Origin: Sulfitobacter sp. THAF37
GTDB taxonomy: Bacteria > Pseudomonadota > Alphaproteobacteria > Rhodobacterales > Rhodobacteraceae
NCBI RefSeq assembly: GCF_009363555.1
Contig: NZ_CP045372.1
Location: 1,364,001-1,428,000 of the forward strand
Reading direction: 5' to 3'
Length of the DNA: 64,000 nt
The position numbers and the translations under genes were made by a program. Below are positions 24,887 to 35,095 of the stretch, in pieces (the stretch's first letter is position 1; each line of letters starts with the position of its first letter). A model generated the notes under the pieces. That model was given only the letters and a program-made list of their open reading frames with translations, was not told the origin of the DNA and did no database searches.

Positions 24887-26302
24887 ATGAACCGCTATCC
24901 CCGCGATTTCCACGGCTACGGCCCCACGCCCCCCGACGCCCGATGGCCCGGAGGCGCGCGTATCGCGGTGCAATTCGTGGTGAACTACGAAGAGGGCGGC
25001 GAGAATTGCCTGCTGCACGGGGATGTGGCATCCGAAGCCTTCCTGTCGGAGATCGTCGGCGCGCAGCCTTGGCCGGGGCAGCGGCACTGGAACATGGAAA
25101 GCATCTATGATTTCGGCGCGCGGGCAGGGTTCTGGCGGCTGCACAGGCTGTTCACCGATGCAGGCATCCCTGTGACCGTCTACGGCGTGGCCAGCGCGCT
25201 CGCCCGCGCCCCGGGTCAGGTCGAGGCAATGAAGGACGCCGGCTGGGAAATCGCCAGCCACGGGCTGAAATGGATCGACTACAAGGACCACACCGCAGAG
25301 GCCGAAAGGGCCGATATGGCAGAGGCGATCCGCCTGCACACCGAGGTCGTCGGCACCGCGCCGCGGGGCTGGTATTGCGGGCGCACCTCGGTAAACACCG
25401 TGTCGTTGGCCGCAGAAACGGGGCAGTTCGATTACGTTTCCGATACCTACGACGATGATCTACCCTACTGGATGGAGGTTGGCGCCCGGGACCAGCTGAT
25501 CATCCCCTACACGCTCGACTGCAACGACATGCGCTTCGCGACACCACAGGGGTTCAACTCCGGCGACCAGTTCTACGCGTATCTGCGCGATACTTTCGAC
25601 ACGCTCTATGCCGAAGGTGCAGAGGGCGCGGCAAAGATGATGTCGGTCGGGCTGCATTGTCGGCTGGTGGGCCGACCGGGCCGGATCAGGGCGCTGAAAC
25701 GGTTCGTCGAATACATCAAGGGGTTCGAGGGCGTCTGGACCCCCCGGCGCATCGACATTGCCGATCACTGGCGCGCCGTTCACCCTCCGCAGCGCCGCGC
25801 GGTTCGCCCCAGCCTGATGGACCGCGACAGCTTTGTCGCCACCTATGGGGGGGTGTTCGAACATTCCGGCTGGATCGCCGAACGTGCCCATATGCTCGAA
25901 CTTGGGCCTGCCCATGATACGCCTGCGGGGCTGCACAACGCGCTGGTGCGGATGTTCCGTTCAGCCAGTGAGGAAGAACGCTTGGGGGTCCTGCGGGCGC
26001 ATCCGGACCTTGCGGGCAAGCTGGCGGCGGCCAAACGGCTGACTGCCGAGAGCACGGCGGAACAGGCCAGTGCCGGTCTGGACGCCCTGACGGATGCGGA
26101 ACGCGCCCGTTTCGAAGCCTTGAACGCGGATTACATGAGCAAACACCGGTTTCCTTTTATCATTGCGGTCAAGGACCATGACAAAGCGGGTATCCTTCGG
26201 GCCTTCGAAGCGCGGCTGGCCAACGATACCGACACCGAGTTCACAACCGCCTGCGGGCAGGTCGAACGAATTGCACGGCTGCGGCTGGAGGACATGTTAT
26301 GA
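24887..26302 (+). CDS. puuE: Fused allantoinase PuuE - OHCU decarboxylase UraD
   Basis: 471 residues in two parts. Residues 1 to about 300 are PuuE-type allantoinase of the polysaccharide-deacetylase fold: RYPRDFHGYGPTPPDARWP at the N-terminus, then FVVNYEEGGE and YDFGARAGFWRLHRLF. It also has EIASHGLKWIDY, GWYCGRTSVNT and a MMSVGLHCRLVGRPGR metal/active-site block. Residues from about 308 to 471 are UraD, with RAHPDLAGKLA and MSKHRFPFIIAVK. One chain thus converts OHCU to (S)-allantoin and allantoin to allantoate. The start at 24887 was chosen because it matches the PuuE N-terminus. The stop overlaps allE by 4 bp. Confidence 0.94.
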   Translation: MNRYPRDFHGYGPTPPDARWPGGARIAVQFVVNYEEGGENCLLHGDVASEAFLSEIVGAQPWPGQRHWNMESIYDFGARAGFWRLHRLFTDAGIPVTVYGVASALARAPGQVEAMKDAGWEIASHGLKWIDYKDHTAEAERADMAEAIRLHTEVVGTAPRGWYCGRTSVNTVSLAAETGQFDYVSDTYDDDLPYWMEVGARDQLIIPYTLDCNDMRFATPQGFNSGDQFYAYLRDTFDTLYAEGAEGAAKMMSVGLHCRLVGRPGRIRALKRFVEYIKGFEGVWTPRRIDIADHWRAVHPPQRRAVRPSLMDRDSFVATYGGVFEHSGWIAERAHMLELGPAHDTPAGLHNALVRMFRSASEEERLGVLRAHPDLAGKLAAAKRLTAESTAEQASAGLDALTDAERARFEALNADYMSKHRFPFIIAVKDHDKAGILRAFEARLANDTDTEFTTACGQVERIARLRLEDML

Positions 26303-27108
26303 GCTACGCTTTTCCCCCCGGCGGCTTGCCGGACCAATCGACCGACCCCGAAAGCACTGCGGTTTTCACAAATGCCTATGCGGTGCTGCCAGCTCTGACC
26401 CAGCGGGACATTGTCACCAGCTACCTGCCCGGCTGGCGCGACATGCGGATGTGGGTGCTGGCGCGGCCGCTGTCGGGCTTTGCCGAGACCTTTTCGCAAT
26501 ACGCGGTGGAATTGCGGTCCGGTGGCGGGTCCGACGCGCCCGAGACGGACCCGGAGGCGCAGTCGGTGATCTTCGTGGCGCAGGGACAGGTGACGCTGAA
26601 CATCGACGGCCAGCGGCATGTGCTGGCGTCGGGCGGTTATGCCTACATCCCGCCCGACACTGTCTGGACCATCTGGAACGATGAAGATGTGGCTGCGCAG
26701 TTTCACTGGATCAGGAAACGCTATCAGCCCACCGAAGGGGTCGGAATGCCGGAGGCTTTCGTCACGTCCGATGCCGAAGTTGCCCCCATTGAGATGCCCG
26801 ATTGCGATGGCGTCTGGGCAACGACCCGCTTCGTCGATCCGGCGGACCTGCGCCACGACATGCACGTGAACATCGTGACCTTCAGGCCCGGTGGCCGCAT
26901 CCCCTTTGCCGAAACCCACGTGATGGAGCACGGGCTCTATGTTCTGGAGGGCACGGCGGATTACCTGTTGAACAAGGATTGGGTCAGTGTCGGGCCCGGC
27001 GACTTCATGTGGCTGCGCGCCTTCTGCCCGCAGGCCTGCATCGCCACCGGAGAGGGCCCGTTCCGCTATCTGCTCTACAAGGACGTCAACCGGCACATGC
27101 CGCTATGA
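26299..27108 (+). CDS. allE: (S)-ureidoglycine aminohydrolase AllE
   Basis: Converts (S)-ureidoglycine to (S)-ureidoglycolate with release of ammonia; a Mn-dependent bicupin. 269 residues. The first cupin spans about 50-135 (QVTLNIDGQRHVLASGGYAYIPP). The second, about 180-265, carries the metal site in ETHVMEHGLYVLEGTADYLLN and ends with FRYLLYKDVNRHMPL. It overlaps puuE-uraD (4 bp) and allA (4 bp). The direct precursor enzyme, an allantoate amidohydrolase, is not in this operon. Confidence 0.93.
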   Translation: MSYAFPPGGLPDQSTDPESTAVFTNAYAVLPALTQRDIVTSYLPGWRDMRMWVLARPLSGFAETFSQYAVELRSGGGSDAPETDPEAQSVIFVAQGQVTLNIDGQRHVLASGGYAYIPPDTVWTIWNDEDVAAQFHWIRKRYQPTEGVGMPEAFVTSDAEVAPIEMPDCDGVWATTRFVDPADLRHDMHVNIVTFRPGGRIPFAETHVMEHGLYVLEGTADYLLNKDWVSVGPGDFMWLRAFCPQACIATGEGPFRYLLYKDVNRHMPL

Positions 27109-27608
27109 ATGTGCCGCGCGAGATTGTTGCGCAGGCGCTGACCCCTGCCGCTTTTGCCCCTTTCGGAGATGTGCTGGATTGCGCGGGCGCGCCGGACAAG
27201 CTGATCAACGCGGGGCTCTGCGGGCGCTACCATGACCGTGCGGCCCTTGATTTCGGGCCGGAGGGGCGCGCCGGACTGAGCATCTTCAATGCGGTGCCGC
27301 GTCAACTGCCCTATCTGCTGGACCTGCTGGAGCGGCATCCCGAAGGCTCGCAGGCATTTCTGCCGATGACCTCGAACCCATTCCTTGTAATCGTCGCGCC
27401 GGACCGGGGCGACCGACCGGGTGAGCCGCAAGCCTTTCTCACCGCGCCGCATCAGGGGATCAACTTTCACCGGGGAACCTGGCACGGTGTGCTGACGCCT
27501 TTGGCGGGGCCGGGTATTTTTGCCGTGGTAGACCGGATCGGGACCACGCCGAACCTTGACGAATACACGTTGGACCGGCCCTATATGATCAGGGCAAAGC
27601 CTGCGTAA
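27105..27608 (+). CDS. allA: Ureidoglycolate lyase AllA
   Basis: Splits (S)-ureidoglycolate into glyoxylate and urea. 167 residues, the usual size. Family motifs are FAPFGDVLDCAG (about 16-27), SIFNAVPRQLPYLLDLLERHPEGSQ, and the C-terminal GINFHRGTWHGVLTPL block with the conserved His residues. Coupled to allE by an ATGA overlap. Urea released here would need a urease encoded elsewhere, and glyoxylate could feed central metabolism. Confidence 0.94.
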   Translation: MNVPREIVAQALTPAAFAPFGDVLDCAGAPDKLINAGLCGRYHDRAALDFGPEGRAGLSIFNAVPRQLPYLLDLLERHPEGSQAFLPMTSNPFLVIVAPDRGDRPGEPQAFLTAPHQGINFHRGTWHGVLTPLAGPGIFAVVDRIGTTPNLDEYTLDRPYMIRAKPA

Positions 27609-27654
27609 CGGATCGTCCCGTCAGAGGGCGACCTCTTCGACAAGGGACAAGAAC

Positions 27655-29088
27655 ATGACATCCACCTCCATCGGGACGCCGGAGCAGCTGCGCGATCCCA
27701 ATTACACCCCTGCATTGACGCGGGCGATTCCGCTGGGCATCCAGCATGTGCTGGCGATGTTCGTCAGCAATGTGACACCCGCCATCATCATCGCCGGTGC
27801 GGCGGGCTTCGGGTTTGGCTCAAACTCGCCCGATTTCCCGGAACTGCTGTACCTGATCCAGATGTCCATGCTGTTTGCCGGGGTTGCGACGCTGCTGCAG
27901 ACCATCACCATCGGCCCGGTGGGCGCGGCGCTGCCGATCGTGCAGGGCACCTCCTTTGCCTTTATCCCGATCATGATCCCGCTGGTTGCGGGCAAGGGGG
28001 TCGACGGGCTGGCCGCCCTGTTCGGCGGCATTGTCGTGGGGGGGCTGTTTCATGCCTGTCTGGGGCTGTTCATCGGCAAGATACGCTTTGCCCTGCCACC
28101 GCTGGTGACGGGACTGGTTGTCACAATGATCGGCCTCGCGCTGGTGCAGGTGGGCATCCAGTATGCCGCCGGCGGGGTGCCTGCGATCGGCACGCCGGAA
28201 TATGGCAGTCTGCTGAACTGGTCGGCGGCGCTGGTGGTGATTGTGGTCACGCTGGGGCTGAAGTTCTTTACCCGCGGGATGCTGTCGATCTCTGCCGTGC
28301 TGATCGGGTTGATCGCGGGCTATTTCTATGCCGTCGCGGTTGGCATGTTGTCGTTTGGCGGCGACCGTGGAGTGATCGCCAGCTGGAACAGCGCCGCATG
28401 GGTCGCCCTGCCAGACCCGTTCCGCTATGGTTTTGAATTCTCGGCGGCAGCTGTCATCGGGTTCTGTCTGATGGCCTTCATCTCGGCCATCGAAACCGTG
28501 GGCGACGTGTCGGGGATCACTAAGGGCGGCGCGGGCCGAGAGGCCACGGAGACCGAGATTGCTGGTGCGACCTATGCCGATGGACTGGGCACCGCCGTTG
28601 CCGGTGTCTTTGGCGGCCTGCCCAATACCTCGTTCAGCCAGAACGTCGGTCTGATCGCCATGACCGGCGTGATGAGCCGCCATGTTGTCACCTGCGGCGC
28701 GGTCTTCCTGATCATCTGCGGCCTGGTGCCCAAAGTGGGCGGATTGATCCGCACGGTGCCGATCGAAGTACTGGGCGGCGGTGTGATCGTCATGTTCGGC
28801 ATGGTGGTCGCGGCAGGCATGTCAATGCTGTCAGATGTGGACTGGAACCGGCGCAACATGGTGATCTTTGCGATTTCGATCTCGGTCGGTCTGGGCCTGC
28901 AGCTGGAGCCGGGTGCGGTGCAGCATCTGCCCGACACCATGCGCATTCTGATGACCAGCGGGCTGCTGCCTGCGGCGCTGATCGCGATCATCCTGAACCT
29001 GGCCCTGCCGGAGGAACTGGCCGAGGAATCCACCGAAGAAGTCTCAGGCGGCCTTCAGGGTCATTCAAGGGGCAGCCTGCCGCACTAG
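27655..29088 (+). CDS. NCS2-family urate/xanthine permease
   Basis: 477 residues with about 12-14 membrane segments. IPLGIQHVLAMFVSNVTPAIIIAGA at residues 25-49 is the conserved TM1 region of nucleobase-ascorbate transporters. GFCLMAFISAIETVGDVSG (about 263-281) carries the substrate-binding Glu, and QNVGLIAMTGVMSR (about 328-341) is the NAT signature with the conserved Asn. It probably imports urate or xanthine by H+ symport. It follows allA by 46 bp and precedes puuD, so it supplies the pathway's substrate. Specificity between urate and xanthine cannot be decided from sequence alone. Confidence 0.9.
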   Translation: MTSTSIGTPEQLRDPNYTPALTRAIPLGIQHVLAMFVSNVTPAIIIAGAAGFGFGSNSPDFPELLYLIQMSMLFAGVATLLQTITIGPVGAALPIVQGTSFAFIPIMIPLVAGKGVDGLAALFGGIVVGGLFHACLGLFIGKIRFALPPLVTGLVVTMIGLALVQVGIQYAAGGVPAIGTPEYGSLLNWSAALVVIVVTLGLKFFTRGMLSISAVLIGLIAGYFYAVAVGMLSFGGDRGVIASWNSAAWVALPDPFRYGFEFSAAAVIGFCLMAFISAIETVGDVSGITKGGAGREATETEIAGATYADGLGTAVAGVFGGLPNTSFSQNVGLIAMTGVMSRHVVTCGAVFLIICGLVPKVGGLIRTVPIEVLGGGVIVMFGMVVAAGMSMLSDVDWNRRNMVIFAISISVGLGLQLEPGAVQHLPDTMRILMTSGLLPAALIAIILNLALPEELAEESTEEVSGGLQGHSRGSLPH

Positions 29089-29192
29089 CAAATGGGAGAG
29101 GGGCAAGGCGTTGAGCCGCCGCTCCCTTTTTCCGGTTCTGAACTGCAACGCGAAGCTGCGCCGCGATAATCAAAGTTTCCGAAAGGGCAACC

Positions 29193-30419
29193 ATGTACGA
29201 CCTTGCCGCCATGTCCTCCTGGATCGAGTTCGCGGTCCGCTGGACCCATGTGATCGTGGGCATTGCCTGGATCGGGTCCTCGTTCTACTTCATCGCGCTG
29301 GACCTCGGGCTGCACCGGGACCGCGACCTTGCCTCCGGTGCCGATGGCGAGGAATGGCAGGTGCATGGCGGCGGATTTTACCATGTGCAGAAATACCTGA
29401 TCGCGCCCGACAACATGCCGGACCATCTGGTGTGGTTCAAATGGGAAAGCTATTCGACATGGCTCAGCGGTTTTGCCCTGCTGGTGCTGGTCTATTACCT
29501 GGGGGCGGAGTTCTATCTGATCGACCCGGCGGTGATGGAGCTTTCCACCTTTCAGGCGATTGCCATCTCGATGGCGTCGCTGGCGTTTGGTTGGGTCGCC
29601 TATGACCGGATCTGCAAGAGCCGGTTTGGCGAGGACAACACCCGGCTGATGATCCTGCTCTACGTGATCCTCGTGGGAATGGCCTGGTTCTACACCTCCG
29701 TCTTCTCGGGGCGGGCGGCGCTGCTGCATCTCGGCGCCTTTACCGCGACCATCATGTCGGCCAACGTGTTCTTTATCATCATGCCGAACCAGCGGATCGT
29801 GGTCGCGGACCTCAAGGCGGGGCGCAAGCCCGATTCCAAGTACGGCAAGATCGCCAAGCAGCGCAGCACGCACAACAACTACCTGACGCTGCCGGTGATC
29901 TTCCTGATGCTGTCGAACCATTATCCGCTGGCCTTTGCATCCGAAATGAACTGGCTGATCGCGTCACTGGTGTTCCTGATGGGGGTGACGATCCGGCATT
30001 ACTTCAACAGTATGCACGCCCGCGCGGGCGACCCGATCTGGACCTGGCTGGCGACCGCATTGCTGTTCATCGCGATCATGTGGCTGTCCACCGCGCCGAT
30101 GTTCCGGGCTGATGAGCCGACAGAAGCGACGGGGCCCGCCGCGCAGCGGTTCGCGCAGGCGGATGGGTTTGACCGGGTGCAAGACATCGTGACGGGCCGC
30201 TGTTCGATGTGCCATGCGGCAGAGCCATCCTGGGAGGGCCTGCACTGGCCGCCCAAGGGGGTGCGGCTGGAAACCGGGCACCAGATCGCGATGGCGGCGA
30301 AACAGATCTATTTGCAGGCCGGTCTGACCCATGCCATGCCGCCCGCGAACCTGAGCTATATGCAGGCCGCCGAACGGGCCGAGATCGTGGCCTGGTACAG
30401 GTCCGCGACGTCCCGCTGA
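29193..30419 (+). CDS. puuD: Urate hydroxylase PuuD with C-terminal cytochrome c domain
   Basis: Membrane enzyme that oxidises urate to 5-hydroxyisourate. 408 residues. Residues 1 to about 305 form the DUF989 membrane domain with eight or so helices ([20 protein letters not shown] at about 15-34, [14 protein letters not shown]). The C-terminus holds a class I cytochrome c-like domain with one haem-binding CSMCH near residue 337. The distal Met is probably in [12 protein letters not shown]. Electrons from urate therefore likely enter the respiratory chain rather than making hydrogen peroxide. It lies 104 bp after the permease and completes the first step of the cluster. Confidence 0.93.
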   Translation: MYDLAAMSSWIEFAVRWTHVIVGIAWIGSSFYFIALDLGLHRDRDLASGADGEEWQVHGGGFYHVQKYLIAPDNMPDHLVWFKWESYSTWLSGFALLVLVYYLGAEFYLIDPAVMELSTFQAIAISMASLAFGWVAYDRICKSRFGEDNTRLMILLYVILVGMAWFYTSVFSGRAALLHLGAFTATIMSANVFFIIMPNQRIVVADLKAGRKPDSKYGKIAKQRSTHNNYLTLPVIFLMLSNHYPLAFASEMNWLIASLVFLMGVTIRHYFNSMHARAGDPIWTWLATALLFIAIMWLSTAPMFRADEPTEATGPAAQRFAQADGFDRVQDIVTGRCSMCHAAEPSWEGLHWPPKGVRLETGHQIAMAAKQIYLQAGLTHAMPPANLSYMQAAERAEIVAWYRSATSR

Positions 30420-30471
30420 CCGCCGGTTTCCCGCTGGCAGAATCGCGGTATCCCATGCTAGGTCTTGGGGC

Positions 30472-32316
30472 ATGTCAGTCGCCAACCCCCAGATAGCCGA
30501 AAATCGCCCCGTCATCCGCCAATTGGATGATGCCGCGATCAACCGCATTGCCGCGGGCGAGGTGGTGGAGCGGCCCGCCTCTGCGGTCAAGGAACTGGTG
30601 GAGAACGCTATCGACGCGGGCGCACGGCGCATCACGGTGGAATACGCCGATGGCGGCAAGACATTGATCCGCGTGACCGACGACGGCTGCGGCATGACGT
30701 CCGAGGATCTGGCGTTGGCGCTGTCGCGCCATGCGACGTCCAAGATCGACGGATCGGACCTTTTGAACATCCGGACCTTCGGCTTCAGGGGTGAGGCGCT
30801 GCCGTCGCTGGGGGCGGTGGGCAGGCTGTGCATCACCAGCCGCGCGGCGGGTCATGACGGGGCCGAGATCACGGTGGCGGGTGGCAAGCAGGGCGACCTT
30901 CGGCCAGCGGCGCTGAATGGCGGTACGGTTGTCACCCTGCGCGACCTGTTCCACGCCACGCCCGCGCGGCTGAAGTTCCTGCGGACCGACCGGGCGGAGG
31001 CCCAGGCGATTGGCGACGTGATCAAGCGACTTGCCATGGCCGAACCCTTTGTCCGCTTCACCCTGCGGGACGTGTCGGGCGACGGACCGGGCCGCGAGGT
31101 GTTTCGCGCCGATGCCGAACAGGGAGACATGTTCGAGGCGCTGCATGGCCGTCTGGCGCAGGTGCTGGGTCGCGAATTTGCCGAGAATGCGCTGCCGATC
31201 GACGCGCAGCGCGAGGGGCTGCATCTGACCGGCTTTGCCGCGCTCCCGACATACTCTCGCGGCTCGGCGGTGGCGCAGTATCTTTTCGTCAATGGCCGCC
31301 CGGTGCGGGACAAGCTGCTGATCGGCGCGCTGCGCGGCGCCTACCACGATTTCCTGAGCCGCGACCGGCATCCGGCGGCGGCGCTGTTCATCGACTGCGA
31401 CCCGATGCTGGTGGACGTCAACGTGCACCCGGCGAAATCCGAGGTGCGGTTTCGCGATCCGGGCTTGGCGCGTGGATTGATCGTGTCGGCCCTGCGCCAT
31501 GCGCTGGCAGAGGCGGGGCACCGCGCCTCCACCACCGTTGCGGGGGCGACGCTTGGCGCGATGCGGCCCGAACCCACGGGCGCGCGGGTCTATCAGATGG
31601 ACCGGCCCAGCCTTGGCGCAAGGGGGGCGGCGCATCAGGCGCAGGCCCCTGCCGGCTTTGCCGAGACGGCTGGCATGTGGGGACGGGTGGAGACACCCGC
31701 CGAGCCTGTGAGCGAAGCCGTTGAGCCGGCACAGGACTATCCGCTGGGCACCGCACGCGGGCAGGTGCATGAGAATTACATCATTGCCCAGACGGCGACG
31801 GGCATGGTCATCGTGGACCAGCATGCCGCGCATGAGCGGCTGGTCTATGAAAAGCTCAAACGCCAGATGGCAGAAAATGGCGTGGCGGCGCAGGCGCTGC
31901 TGATCCCGGAGATTGTGGAGCTTTCGACGGGAGATTGCGCGCGCCTGCTGGAGGTCGCCGACGATCTGGCGCGGCTGGGTCTGGGGATCGAGGCATTCGG
32001 CGGCAACGCCCTTGCGGTGCGTGAGACGCCCGCGATCCTGGGCACGGTCAATGCCCGCGCGATGCTGCTGGATATACTGGACGAACTGGCCGACCAGAGC
32101 GACAGCACCATCCTACAGGCCCGGATCGAGGCGATCCTGAGCCGCATCGCCTGCCACGGTTCGATCCGCTCGGGCCGCTGGATGCGGGCGGAAGAAATGA
32201 ACGCCCTGCTGCGCGAGATGGAGGCGACGCCCCATTCCGGCCAATGCAACCACGGGCGACCCACCTATGTCGAGCTCAAGCTGGCCGATATCGAACGGCT
32301 GTTCGGGCGCACATGA
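30472..32316 (+). CDS. mutL: DNA mismatch repair protein MutL with endonuclease motif
   Basis: 614 residues. The N-terminal GHKL ATPase has [10 protein letters not shown] at 41-50 (catalytic E44), DGCGM at 71-75 and GFRGEAL at 104-110. The [11 protein letters not shown] block ends the transducer domain. A Pro/Ala-rich linker leads to the C-terminal dimerisation domain, which carries [12 protein letters not shown] near residue 449 (the DQHA(X)2E(X)4E endonuclease motif) and a terminal CNHGRPT block. The protein is thus the nicking type of MutL expected in bacteria without MutH. Its stop overlaps rmuC by 4 bp. Confidence 0.96.
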   Translation: MSVANPQIAENRPVIRQLDDAAINRIAAGEVVERPASAVKELVENAIDAGARRITVEYADGGKTLIRVTDDGCGMTSEDLALALSRHATSKIDGSDLLNIRTFGFRGEALPSLGAVGRLCITSRAAGHDGAEITVAGGKQGDLRPAALNGGTVVTLRDLFHATPARLKFLRTDRAEAQAIGDVIKRLAMAEPFVRFTLRDVSGDGPGREVFRADAEQGDMFEALHGRLAQVLGREFAENALPIDAQREGLHLTGFAALPTYSRGSAVAQYLFVNGRPVRDKLLIGALRGAYHDFLSRDRHPAAALFIDCDPMLVDVNVHPAKSEVRFRDPGLARGLIVSALRHALAEAGHRASTTVAGATLGAMRPEPTGARVYQMDRPSLGARGAAHQAQAPAGFAETAGMWGRVETPAEPVSEAVEPAQDYPLGTARGQVHENYIIAQTATGMVIVDQHAAHERLVYEKLKRQMAENGVAAQALLIPEIVELSTGDCARLLEVADDLARLGLGIEAFGGNALAVRETPAILGTVNARAMLLDILDELADQSDSTILQARIEAILSRIACHGSIRSGRWMRAEEMNALLREMEATPHSGQCNHGRPTYVELKLADIERLFGRT

Positions 32317-33548
32317 TCGAGATCGGCGGCGAAATCTACCAGTGGAATGATCCGCTCGGGCTGGCTGTCCTTGGGGCGGCGGCGCTGGTGGCGCTGATCG
32401 TGATCCTGCTGATCGTGGCGGTACGCGCCGCCGGGCGGACGGCGCGTCTGGCGGCACCGCTTTCACAGCAGATGCAGGTGCTGGGTGGCCATGTGCAGCA
32501 GCTTGGCGCGGGGCAGGAGCAGCTGCGCGGCGGTTTGCAGATGGTGTCCGACACCCAGGCCAATGCGCAAAGCCAGCTGATCCAGTCGGTCGAGACGCGG
32601 CTGAACACCGTGCAGTTGCAGATGCAGGAGCGGCTGGCAGACAACGCCGCCCGGTCCCAGCGTGCCCTGGCCGAGATGCAGGAACGCATGAACCAGACCC
32701 TGCATGGGTCAGCCAAACAGACCACGACCAGCCTGACCCAGTTGCAGGAACGTCTGGCGGCCATCGACAAGGCGCAGGACAATATCACCAAGCTGTCGGG
32801 CGATGTGCTGTCCTTGCAGGACATCCTGAGCAACAAGCAGACCCGCGGCGCGTTCGGAGAAATCCAGCTGCGCGATATCGTGTCCAAGCAGCTGCCGTCG
32901 GACAGCTACAGCCTCCAACACACCTTGCCGAACGGCAAGCGGGCCGATTGCCTGATCCACCTGCCCAACCCGCCGGGTCCCATCGTGATCGACAGCAAGT
33001 TTCCCTTGGAAGCCTACGAGGCCCTGCGCAATGCCAAGACAGACTGGGACCTGAAGAACGCGGTCGCGGCGATGAAAGTGGCGGTAAAGAAGCACATCCG
33101 CGATATTTCCGAGAAATACATCCTCGAAGGCGAAACGGCAGACGGTGCGCTGATGTTCCTGCCGTCAGAGGCGGTCTATGCCGAGCTGCACGCCAATTTC
33201 CCCGAACTGATCCGCGAAGGGTTTGCCGCACGGGTCTGGATCGTGTCGCCCACCACCTGCATGGCCACGTTGAACACCATGCGCGCCATTCTCAAGGATG
33301 CGCGGATGCGCGAGCAGGCCGGTGCCATCCGCAAGGAACTGGGCGCGCTGCATGCCGATGTCGAGCGGCTGGTGACACGGGTCGGCAATCTGGACCGTCA
33401 TTTCGGACAGGCCCGCAAGGATGTGGACGAGATCATGATCAGCTCGGAGAAGGCATCCAAACGTGCAGGGCGTCTGCACAACTTTGATTTCGAGGAACTG
33501 GCAAAGGACGAGCCGCCGCGCATGGCCGTGCCTCTGGAAAAGAAGTAG
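32313..33548 (+). CDS. rmuC: DNA recombination protein RmuC
   Basis: 411 residues. A single hydrophobic segment near residues 18-37 suggests membrane anchoring. A long Gln-rich coiled coil (about 45-160) follows, then the RmuC domain with [35 protein letters not shown] and [14 protein letters not shown]. RmuC limits inversions at short inverted repeats and is predicted to have a nuclease-like fold. It is coupled to mutL through an ATGA overlap, so both are probably made together for genome maintenance. The start was placed at that overlap. Confidence 0.94.
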   Translation: MIEIGGEIYQWNDPLGLAVLGAAALVALIVILLIVAVRAAGRTARLAAPLSQQMQVLGGHVQQLGAGQEQLRGGLQMVSDTQANAQSQLIQSVETRLNTVQLQMQERLADNAARSQRALAEMQERMNQTLHGSAKQTTTSLTQLQERLAAIDKAQDNITKLSGDVLSLQDILSNKQTRGAFGEIQLRDIVSKQLPSDSYSLQHTLPNGKRADCLIHLPNPPGPIVIDSKFPLEAYEALRNAKTDWDLKNAVAAMKVAVKKHIRDISEKYILEGETADGALMFLPSEAVYAELHANFPELIREGFAARVWIVSPTTCMATLNTMRAILKDARMREQAGAIRKELGALHADVERLVTRVGNLDRHFGQARKDVDEIMISSEKASKRAGRLHNFDFEELAKDEPPRMAVPLEKK

Positions 33549-33661
33549 CGCCGCTATCCCGGACACGGTGCTCTCACGAAGACGTCAGAATCTTGAACCC
33601 TCAATATCCGGGCTATTCTCTGAAACATGGGCGCAGATGCTGAATATGCGCTCTCGCGGGC

Positions 33662-33702
33662 AGTTGCGCTTTGCCAAGGTCCGATTATTTGCAACTCTTG
33701 GC
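33662..33702. promoter_or_regulatory. Interleaved inverted repeats in the promoter region of the FAD-oxidoreductase operon
   Basis: AGTTGC (33662-33667) pairs with GCAACT (33691-33696), and GCCAAG (33673-33678) pairs with CTTGGC (33697-33702). The two right arms abut. They lie 70-110 bp before the first gene start in a 224-bp gap. Short arms mean chance cannot be excluded. Confidence 0.25.
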
Positions 33703-33772
33703 GGTGCGGTCTCGTACATACGGGGTAACATATCCGGCAAACGACCAACGACAGACAGGAACACATTACCCT

Positions 33773-35095
33773 ATGCCATTTGAAGCTGTAGCAATGGAGC
33801 CGGTGCAAGGCGGATCGCCCCGGCGCAGGATTGCCGTGATCGGCGCTGGGATTTCGGGCATGGGGGCAGCGCACAGGCTGGCGGACACGCATGACGTCAC
33901 ACTGTTTGAAAGCGGTGCGCGGCTTGGTGGCCACGCGCGCACGGTGATCGCGGGCAAGAACGGTGATCAGCCTGTGGACACCGGGTTCATCGTGTTCAAC
34001 TACGCCAACTACCCCAACCTTGCCGCCCTGTTCGAGGAACTGGACGTGCCGGTGGTGCCGTCGAACATGAGCTTCGGCGCATCCATCGACGGGGGGCGGA
34101 TCGAATACGCCCTGACCAGCCTCAACGCGGTCTTCGCGCAGCGCCGCAACGTATTGAACCCGCGTTTCATAGCCATGCTGCGCGACATTCTAAGGTTCAA
34201 CAAACATGCAACCCGCATCGCCGGCGAGGACCAGAGCCGGACCATCGGGGAGTTTCTGTCCGTTCTGGGAACGGGCCGGTATTTCAAGGACTATTACCTG
34301 TCTCCGCTTTCTGGCGCCATCTGGTCCACGCCCACCGAAAAGATCATGGATTTCCCCGCCTATGCCATGGTGGATTTCTTTCGCAATCATGCGCTTCTGG
34401 GCTATTCGGGTCAGCACCAGTGGTACACGGTTCAGGGCGGCTCTTTGAGCTATGTCAGCCGACTTGACACCGCGATGCGGGCCATGGGCGTGAACATCCG
34501 CCTGAGCGCCCCGGTGCAGGCGGTGCGGCGGCTGGCGCCTGGCGTGGACGTAAAGACGTCGGGCGGCGAATGGGAACATTTCGACGAGGTCGTCTTTGCC
34601 ACACATTCCGACGATACGCTGGCGCTGCTGGCCGACGCGGATGGGGCGGAGCAGGCCAATCTGGGGGCGATCCGGTATCAGCCCAACGATGTCACCCTGC
34701 ATGCCGACGACCGGATGATGCCGCGGCGGCGATCCACCTGGGCTTCGTGGGTCTACACCGAAGACCGCGCTGCAAAATCCGACCGGATCGACCTGACCTA
34801 TTGGATGAACTCGCTGCAGCAGATCCCAATGGACGACCCGCATTTCGTGACCCTGAACACCAAGCGCACGATTCGCGAAGAACTGATCTACGATCAAGTT
34901 ACCCTGCGCCATCCGGTCTACGACCTGGCGGCGCTGCACGCGCAGAAGCAGATCGCGGCGCTGAACGGCAATCGCAACACCTGGTTCTGCGGCGCCTGGA
35001 TGCGCAACGGCTTCCACGAAGACGGTCTGGCCAGCGCGCTGGACGTGGCCGACCGGATCGAACGCGGTGCCGCCCTGCCCATCGCCGCCGAATGA
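33773..35095 (+). CDS. FAD-dependent amine-oxidase-like oxidoreductase
   Basis: 440 residues. The FAD-binding Rossmann motif is VIGAGISGMGAAHRLA near residues 22-37, with FESGARLGGHARTV shortly after and VDTGFIVFNYANYPNL as the second conserved block. The C-terminal NTWFCGAWMRNGFHEDGLASALDVAD motif closes the FAD site. Homologues occur next to DUF1365, cyclopropane-fatty-acid-synthase-like, MFS, DUF3833 and SDR genes, including the sigmaE-ChrR singlet-oxygen operon of Rhodobacter linked to furan fatty acid synthesis. Action on membrane fatty acids is inferred from that. The start was chosen at 33773; 33794 is an alternative. The stop overlaps the DUF1365 start by 4 bp. Confidence 0.88.
   Translation: MPFEAVAMEPVQGGSPRRRIAVIGAGISGMGAAHRLADTHDVTLFESGARLGGHARTVIAGKNGDQPVDTGFIVFNYANYPNLAALFEELDVPVVPSNMSFGASIDGGRIEYALTSLNAVFAQRRNVLNPRFIAMLRDILRFNKHATRIAGEDQSRTIGEFLSVLGTGRYFKDYYLSPLSGAIWSTPTEKIMDFPAYAMVDFFRNHALLGYSGQHQWYTVQGGSLSYVSRLDTAMRAMGVNIRLSAPVQAVRRLAPGVDVKTSGGEWEHFDEVVFATHSDDTLALLADADGAEQANLGAIRYQPNDVTLHADDRMMPRRRSTWASWVYTEDRAAKSDRIDLTYWMNSLQQIPMDDPHFVTLNTKRTIREELIYDQVTLRHPVYDLAALHAQKQIAALNGNRNTWFCGAWMRNGFHEDGLASALDVADRIERGAALPIAAE

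Noticed and set aside
33662..33702. H-type RNA pseudoknot from the interleaved AGTTGC/GCAACT and GCCAAG/CTTGGC pairs
   Set aside because: The two right arms abut, leaving no third loop to span the first stem, so a standard pseudoknot is sterically unlikely; kept only as weak DNA dyads.
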